54,782 bases of DNA from contig MGZK01000059.1 in NCBI GenBank assembly GCA_001802125.1, positions 14,717-69,498 on the forward strand, in the 5' to 3' direction. The translations under genes were made by a program, and so were the position numbers. Below are positions 51,052 to 54,782 of this stretch, in pieces (position 1 is the first letter of the stretch; every line of letters starts with the position of its first letter). The notes below the pieces were generated by a model. It was given only the letters and a program-made list of their open reading frames with translations. It did no database searches and was not told the DNA's origin. This DNA comes from Geobacteraceae bacterium GWC2_55_20 (GTDB taxonomy: Bacteria > Desulfobacterota > Desulfuromonadia > Geobacterales > Pseudopelobacteraceae).

Positions 51052-52257
51052 ATGAAAAAAATCAGCCTATGGATTCTGCTGGCGCTGTTATCGGTGTTGG
51101 CGGGGTGCGCCACACCACCGGCACGTTGTACATCCCCCGAAGACAATCCCAGACACCATTATCTGAGAGGCATGGAAGCGCTGGAGGTTCTCAAGGTTGA
51201 TCTGGCTCTGGAGAAGTTTGATCGTACCCTGTATTGCGAGGAACAGTTCTCGGCCGCTTATTCCGGCAGGGCAATCGCTCTCTCGCTCAAATCCCGCGGC
51301 CAGTCGGACGCAAATTTCAAGGCGATCGAAGTCGAGCGCGTGATGGAGAACCTGGAAAAGGCGCGTAAAACCGCTGAGACAGACAACGATCGTTTCGAGT
51401 ACCAGGTGGCGGTTATGCGCGTAAATACTGTGATCAAAGCTGATGAATGGCTTGCCGGCACAGAGGAGGCGTACCGGGAGGCGATGAATCAGAAAGTTGA
51501 TGAAAAACTGCTGGACTATTATCAGGGCCAGGAAGCGGCGACTTATTTCATGGGGTTGGCTTATCTGGAAGCGTACGAGTTCCGTAAAGCCGAGGACAAA
51601 TTCCGCGACACCCTGGGAGTCCGCAAGGATGGCAAGTGGAACGAGCCCGCTGATCGGGCCTGGAAGAAAACCACCAAGATTGTCCGCGCCATGGGCGGTA
51701 TCACGGTCGGAGATGTGGGCAAAAAGATCGCGGTCAAGGAAAGCGTCAACCGGGGTGACTTTGCCGCCCTGCTGATCGATGAGATGAAGCTGGACAAGCT
51801 CTTTGCCGGCCGGATTCCGGTCAAGTCGCAACTGAACAGGATGCAGGCCGAGTTTACGCCGGCGGATATCCTCAACCACCATTTCAAGGATGAAATTCTG
51901 ACAATGATGAAGTGGAAGGTCCGTGGTCTGGAGCCGAAGTTTGACGAAACCACCAAAGCCTATCTGTTCAAGCCCGGCGATGTTGTTTCCCGCGGTGAAA
52001 TGGCATTCATCCTGGAGGATGTGCTGATCAAGCTGACCGGCGACGAGAAACTGGCGACCGCCTTTTTCGGACAGGAACGTTCTCCGTTTCCGGATGTCAA
52101 GCCGACCTCTCCTTTCTATAATGCCGTGTTGAACATGACGACCCGCAACATCATGGAGGGTGAGCTGTCCGGCGAGTTCCGCATCAGCGAACCGGCCGAC
52201 GGCGCCGAAGCAATTTTGGCCGTGCGAATGTTGAGACAGAGGATAAACATTTACTGA
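51052..52257 (+). CDS. Lipoprotein with TPR-like half and S-layer-homology-like domains
   Basis: ATG 51052 lies behind AAAGGAG. The 401-residue product has a lipoprotein signal (LSVLAGC, lipidated Cys20). The N-terminal half is TPR-like (HYLRGMEALEVLKVDLALEKFDRTL, RAIALSLKSRG, GLAYLEAYEFRKAEDKFRDTLG). The C-terminal half carries two SLH-like segments (VNRGDFAALLIDEM and VSRGEMAFILEDVLIKL, with PFPDVKPTSPFYNAVLNM and NIMEGELSGEFRI). SLH domains bind cell-wall polymers. The LPP20-like gene is 53 bases downstream, suggesting a shared envelope role. Confidence 0.78.
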   Translation: MKKISLWILLALLSVLAGCATPPARCTSPEDNPRHHYLRGMEALEVLKVDLALEKFDRTLYCEEQFSAAYSGRAIALSLKSRGQSDANFKAIEVERVMENLEKARKTAETDNDRFEYQVAVMRVNTVIKADEWLAGTEEAYREAMNQKVDEKLLDYYQGQEAATYFMGLAYLEAYEFRKAEDKFRDTLGVRKDGKWNEPADRAWKKTTKIVRAMGGITVGDVGKKIAVKESVNRGDFAALLIDEMKLDKLFAGRIPVKSQLNRMQAEFTPADILNHHFKDEILTMMKWKVRGLEPKFDETTKAYLFKPGDVVSRGEMAFILEDVLIKLTGDEKLATAFFGQERSPFPDVKPTSPFYNAVLNMTTRNIMEGELSGEFRISEPADGAEAILAVRMLRQRINIY

Positions 52258-52310
52258 CCCGGTTTTGTAAAGCATTGCATATAAATCAAATACATACAGG
52301 AGGTAAACAG

Positions 52311-53207
52311 ATGAAAATCAGAATCATGCTGGTCATTGTCATGCTGCTGGGGGTATCCGGTCTCGCATTCGGGGATGAAGTTGATGAGCGCTTTCAGAAG
52401 GCCCGCAAGTACCTCAATGATAATAATGCGGTGATCACATCCACGGCCGAACAGGCCTATACCCAGGAGTATATCCTGATGAATGGCGAAGGGCTGCCCA
52501 AAAAGGGCTCGATCGGTGCGCAACGACGCCTGACGGCGATCACTTCCGCCAAGGTTGTGGCCCAGAGGCGTCTGGCCGAACTGCTGGAAGGGGTGTCGGT
52601 TGTCAGTGAAACGACCGTAAAGGACTCAGAGTTGGCATCGGATGTGATCAAGTCCGCTGTAACCGGATTTATCAAGGGCTCGCAGGTTGTGGTTCAGGAC
52701 TGGAATGACCGGGAAGGCACCGCTCTGGTGATAATCAAGGTGGGGCTGAACGGACCGAAAGGTTTTGCTTCGGCAATCTATGAGAAGATCCTGTCGGAAC
52801 CCAAGGTCAAGCAGGAACTGGACAAACCGGTTTATTCACCACCGGCAGATGCCGCGGTGGCTGCCGTTGCATATGACGGCCTGGTGATTGACGCCACCGA
52901 CTACAGTTTCCGTCCGGCACTGATCAACCGGATTTTCAACACCAAGGGGGAAGTGTTGTATGACCCTGCCAAGATCAGCCAGAAGGTACTGGTGGAGCAG
53001 GGCTGTGGCGAATACACCAACAGTGTTGACAAGGCCAGGGCCGCGCTGGGAAAACGGGGAGTCAAGAATCCGCTGGTGGTCAAGGCTTCCGGCACGGTCA
53101 GCCAGTCCGATCTGCAGGTGGCGGATGATACCGCGGTCCAGATCTTCTCGGCCAATCAGGGCAGTGGTTTCATGGCTGATGCCCGGGTGGCGTTTGTTCT
53201 GAAATAG
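52311..53207 (+). CDS. LPP20-family-like exported protein
   Basis: ATG 52311 has CAGGAGGT before it; the frame opens 36 bases earlier. The 298-residue product has a signal peptide (MLVIVMLLGVSGLAFG) without the Cys of a lipobox. Residues about 75-150 match the LPP20 fold (AKVVAQRRLAELLEGVSVVS, TVKDSELASDVIKSAV, TALVIIKVGL). The C-terminal half contains GLVIDATDYSFRPALINRIF. It follows the SLH lipoprotein by 53 bases and ends before a strong terminator. The function is unknown; proteins of this fold are outer-membrane or periplasmic. Confidence 0.75.
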   Translation: MKIRIMLVIVMLLGVSGLAFGDEVDERFQKARKYLNDNNAVITSTAEQAYTQEYILMNGEGLPKKGSIGAQRRLTAITSAKVVAQRRLAELLEGVSVVSETTVKDSELASDVIKSAVTGFIKGSQVVVQDWNDREGTALVIIKVGLNGPKGFASAIYEKILSEPKVKQELDKPVYSPPADAAVAAVAYDGLVIDATDYSFRPALINRIFNTKGEVLYDPAKISQKVLVEQGCGEYTNSVDKARAALGKRGVKNPLVVKASGTVSQSDLQVADDTAVQIFSANQGSGFMADARVAFVLK

Positions 53208-53227
53208 AATCGAATGTGACGCTGTGG

Positions 53228-53266
53228 GAAAAACCCGCCGCCCTTTTGAGGCAGGCGGGTTTTTTT
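53228..53266 (+). terminator. Terminator after the LPP20-like gene
   Basis: AAAAACCCGCC pairs with GGCGGGTTTTTTT over a 14-base loop. Confidence 0.93.
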
Positions 53267-53330
53267 GTGGTGTCCTTGAAAAACGGTTCCATGGGCGTAC
53301 AATTGCAGGATCTTGAGATGGGGGTGCTTA

Positions 53331-54215
53331 ATGGATAGACGGACATTTATCAAGTCAGCCGGAGTTGCAACAGCATTGGCGCCCGTGCTTATCAGGCAGG
53401 CGTTTGCCGCGAAAGAGCCTTCGCTTCTGGCGGTGGCTGATGGGAGCGATTATCCGGCAATTACCCGCAAGGCTATCAACGCAGTCGGTGGAATCAAGCG
53501 TTTTGTAAAGGCCGGTGACGTGGTGGTAGTGAAACCCAATATGGGCTGGGACCGTTCCGTGGAACAGGCCGCAAATACCCACCCCCTGGTGGTAAGGGCG
53601 ATTGTCGAGGAGTGCCTGTCCGCCGGGGCAAAAAAAGTAAAGGTTTTTGATTACACCTGTAATGATGCCCGCCGTTGTTACGTGAACAGTGGCATTGAAA
53701 GCGCGCTTAAGGGAATGAAAAGGGTTGAATGCAAGCAGATCGAGCCGGAGCGGTTTAAAAAGGTGCAGCTGAACGGCAAGTTTCTCAAGGAGTGGGAAAT
53801 TTACGATGAAGTGCTTTCGGCAAACGTATTCATAAACGTGCCGGTGGCCAAGCATCACGGACTTTCAAAGCTGACACTGGGGTTGAAGAACATCATGGGC
53901 ATCATGGGAGGCAATCGAGGATTCATACACCGCAACCTCGACACCGCTCTGGCCGATGTGAATTCATATGTCCGCAGTCACCTGACCATTATCGACGCTA
54001 CCCGTATCCTGACGGCCCATGGTCCGCAGGGGGGCAATCTGGGCGATGTCAGGCGGCTCGACAAGGTGATAGCCTCGGCGGATATCGTGGCCGCCGATGC
54101 TTTTGCCACGACCCTGTTCGGTATGAAGCCGCTTGATATTCCTGCTACATTATCGGCATACAGGCGGGGGCTTGGCGAGATGAATCTGGACCGGATCAGG
54201 ATTGTCAGGGTTTAG
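53331..54215 (+). CDS. DUF362 protein with Tat signal
   Basis: The 294-residue product starts at ATG 53331, with GGGGGTGC before it. It begins with a twin-arginine motif (DRRTFIKS) and a hydrophobic stretch ending QAFAA, so it is exported folded, probably with a cofactor. DUF362 motifs are KAGDVVVVKPNMGWDR (about 60-75), VFINVPVAKHHGLSKLTLGLKNIMG (about 165-190) and HRNLDTALADV. Some DUF362 proteins carry 4Fe-4S ferredoxin tails; this one does not. The following gene encodes a membrane polyferredoxin, only 4 bases on, so they probably form an electron-transfer pair. Confidence 0.85.
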   Translation: MDRRTFIKSAGVATALAPVLIRQAFAAKEPSLLAVADGSDYPAITRKAINAVGGIKRFVKAGDVVVVKPNMGWDRSVEQAANTHPLVVRAIVEECLSAGAKKVKVFDYTCNDARRCYVNSGIESALKGMKRVECKQIEPERFKKVQLNGKFLKEWEIYDEVLSANVFINVPVAKHHGLSKLTLGLKNIMGIMGGNRGFIHRNLDTALADVNSYVRSHLTIIDATRILTAHGPQGGNLGDVRRLDKVIASADIVAADAFATTLFGMKPLDIPATLSAYRRGLGEMNLDRIRIVRV

Positions 54216-54219
54216 CAGG

Positions 54220-54782
54220 TTGAAACCGAGATTGTCTCGCATATCACAGGTGCTGTTTCTGGTTGTATTCATGGTTTTGTTCGTGATGACCGAGTATCGC
54301 GGACACGATCAGATAAACGTGGCGGTAAATTCATTTTTCCGCAGCAACCCGTTGGTTCTGGCCGGCTATCTGCTGGCGGTAAAATCGTGGACCTGGCTGT
54401 TGTTGCCGGCGCTGTTGATGGCTGTTGCAACGCTATTGCTGGGGCGTTTCTTCTGCGGATGGATCTGCCCGCTTGGTACGCTGCTGGATCTGTTGAGATT
54501 CAAGAAAAAGTCCACCACCGCTTTTAGACTGCCGCGGGGAAATTTCAAATTCTGGCTGTTGACGGCACTGCTGTCGGCATCGTTTTTCAATATCAACCTG
54601 GTTGGACTGCTTGATCCGATAGCAATTCTGTTACGAGCGCTGACATTTTTCTTTTACCCCCTGCTTGGACTGGGTGCCCGGGAAGGGTGGGTCGAGTTGT
54701 ATCATCTCATTGGAGAAAAGCGCGATAGTCTGGCTCCCGCCTACGGTCTTTTGCGTGATAATCTGCTTCCTTTCCGCAATAC
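54220..54782 (+). CDS. 4Fe-4S polyferredoxin membrane protein (NapH-like), partial
   Basis: A frame from TTG 54220 runs off the window edge (187 codons). Hydrophobic segments lie at about 10-25 (QVLFLVVFMVLFVM), 45-75 and 110-150. The motif FFCGWICPLGTLLD (about 79-92) is the NapH/NosR/YccM-type cysteine signature near the membrane. The ferredoxin domain expected further on is not in the window. It follows the DUF362 gene closely and probably passes electrons across the membrane. Confidence 0.8.
   Translation, partial: MKPRLSRISQVLFLVVFMVLFVMTEYRGHDQINVAVNSFFRSNPLVLAGYLLAVKSWTWLLLPALLMAVATLLLGRFFCGWICPLGTLLDLLRFKKKSTTAFRLPRGNFKFWLLTALLSASFFNINLVGLLDPIAILLRALTFFFYPLLGLGAREGWVELYHLIGEKRDSLAPAYGLLRDNLLPFRN

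Noticed and set aside
51088..52275. 395-codon frame opposite the SLH lipoprotein
   Set aside because: The plus-strand gene has a ribosome-binding site and lipobox; this frame has neither.
1..54782. CRISPR array or prophage
   Set aside because: No regular repeat-spacer series and no structural, terminase or lysis genes were found.

Overview
The window joins an accessory, mobile-looking region (about 1-23,545) to ordinary chromosome (about 23,546-54,782). The chromosome half looks like a Desulfuromonadales/Geobacter-type bacterium (Geobacter, Trichlorobacter or Pelobacter propionicus group). This rests on the gene content: a surE-pcm-rpoS-apt operon, a small monohaem c-type cytochrome, a ferritin-like protein, a DUF362/polyferredoxin pair and many TPR and envelope proteins. 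No database search was possible, so the taxon is an inference.

Accessory region. The left part (1-3,920) holds an HTH fragment, two unrecognised ORFs, a coiled-coil HTH protein behind a cluster of palindromes, and a plasmid-type RepA initiator whose upstream region carries two 20-bp iteron-like repeats. Next is a five-gene minus-strand defence operon (15,125 down to 4,200): SNF2 helicase, OLD-family ATPase/TOPRIM nuclease, type III methyltransferase (Mod), RhuM protein and type III restriction subunit (Res). A membrane protein and a 40-residue zinc-ribbon protein are divergent from it. Then come a PAS histidine kinase and a response-regulator diguanylate cyclase, a gene-poor stretch, and a mobility module: RadC-like JAMM protein, ArdC antirestriction protein, a hairpin-dense 430-base segment, a stand-alone duplicate of the integrase N-terminal domain, the full tyrosine integrase, and a small HTH protein. 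The region ends at a tRNA-Arg(CCU) gene cut just after its anticodon stem, which marks the likely attachment site. The left end of the element and any relaxase lie outside the window.

Chromosomal region. The stress operon surE-pcm-rpoS-apt is followed by a quinone oxidoreductase, an exported peroxiredoxin, a PPIase/ferritin-like pair and a TVP38 membrane protein. Envelope genes follow (AMIN protein divergent from a TonB-like protein), then a large TPR protein. A plus-strand run carries a DUF4388-like protein, DedA, trmJ, SemiSWEET, lemA and a TPM protein. The isoprenoid/DNA-repair set xseA-xseB-ispA-dxs follows, with a secreted TPR-metallopeptidase and a tRNA-Pro. The right end has cytochrome c, a polytopic membrane protein beside a second DUF4388-like paralogue, a malic enzyme-phosphotransacetylase hybrid, a ROK glucokinase, an SLH-domain lipoprotein with an LPP20-like partner, and the DUF362/polyferredoxin pair that runs off the window.

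The most interesting signals are the composite OLD/SNF2/type III defence operon with RhuM embedded in it, the unexplained multi-hairpin segment between ardC and the integrase, the duplicated stand-alone integrase DNA-binding domain, and the split tRNA-Arg.
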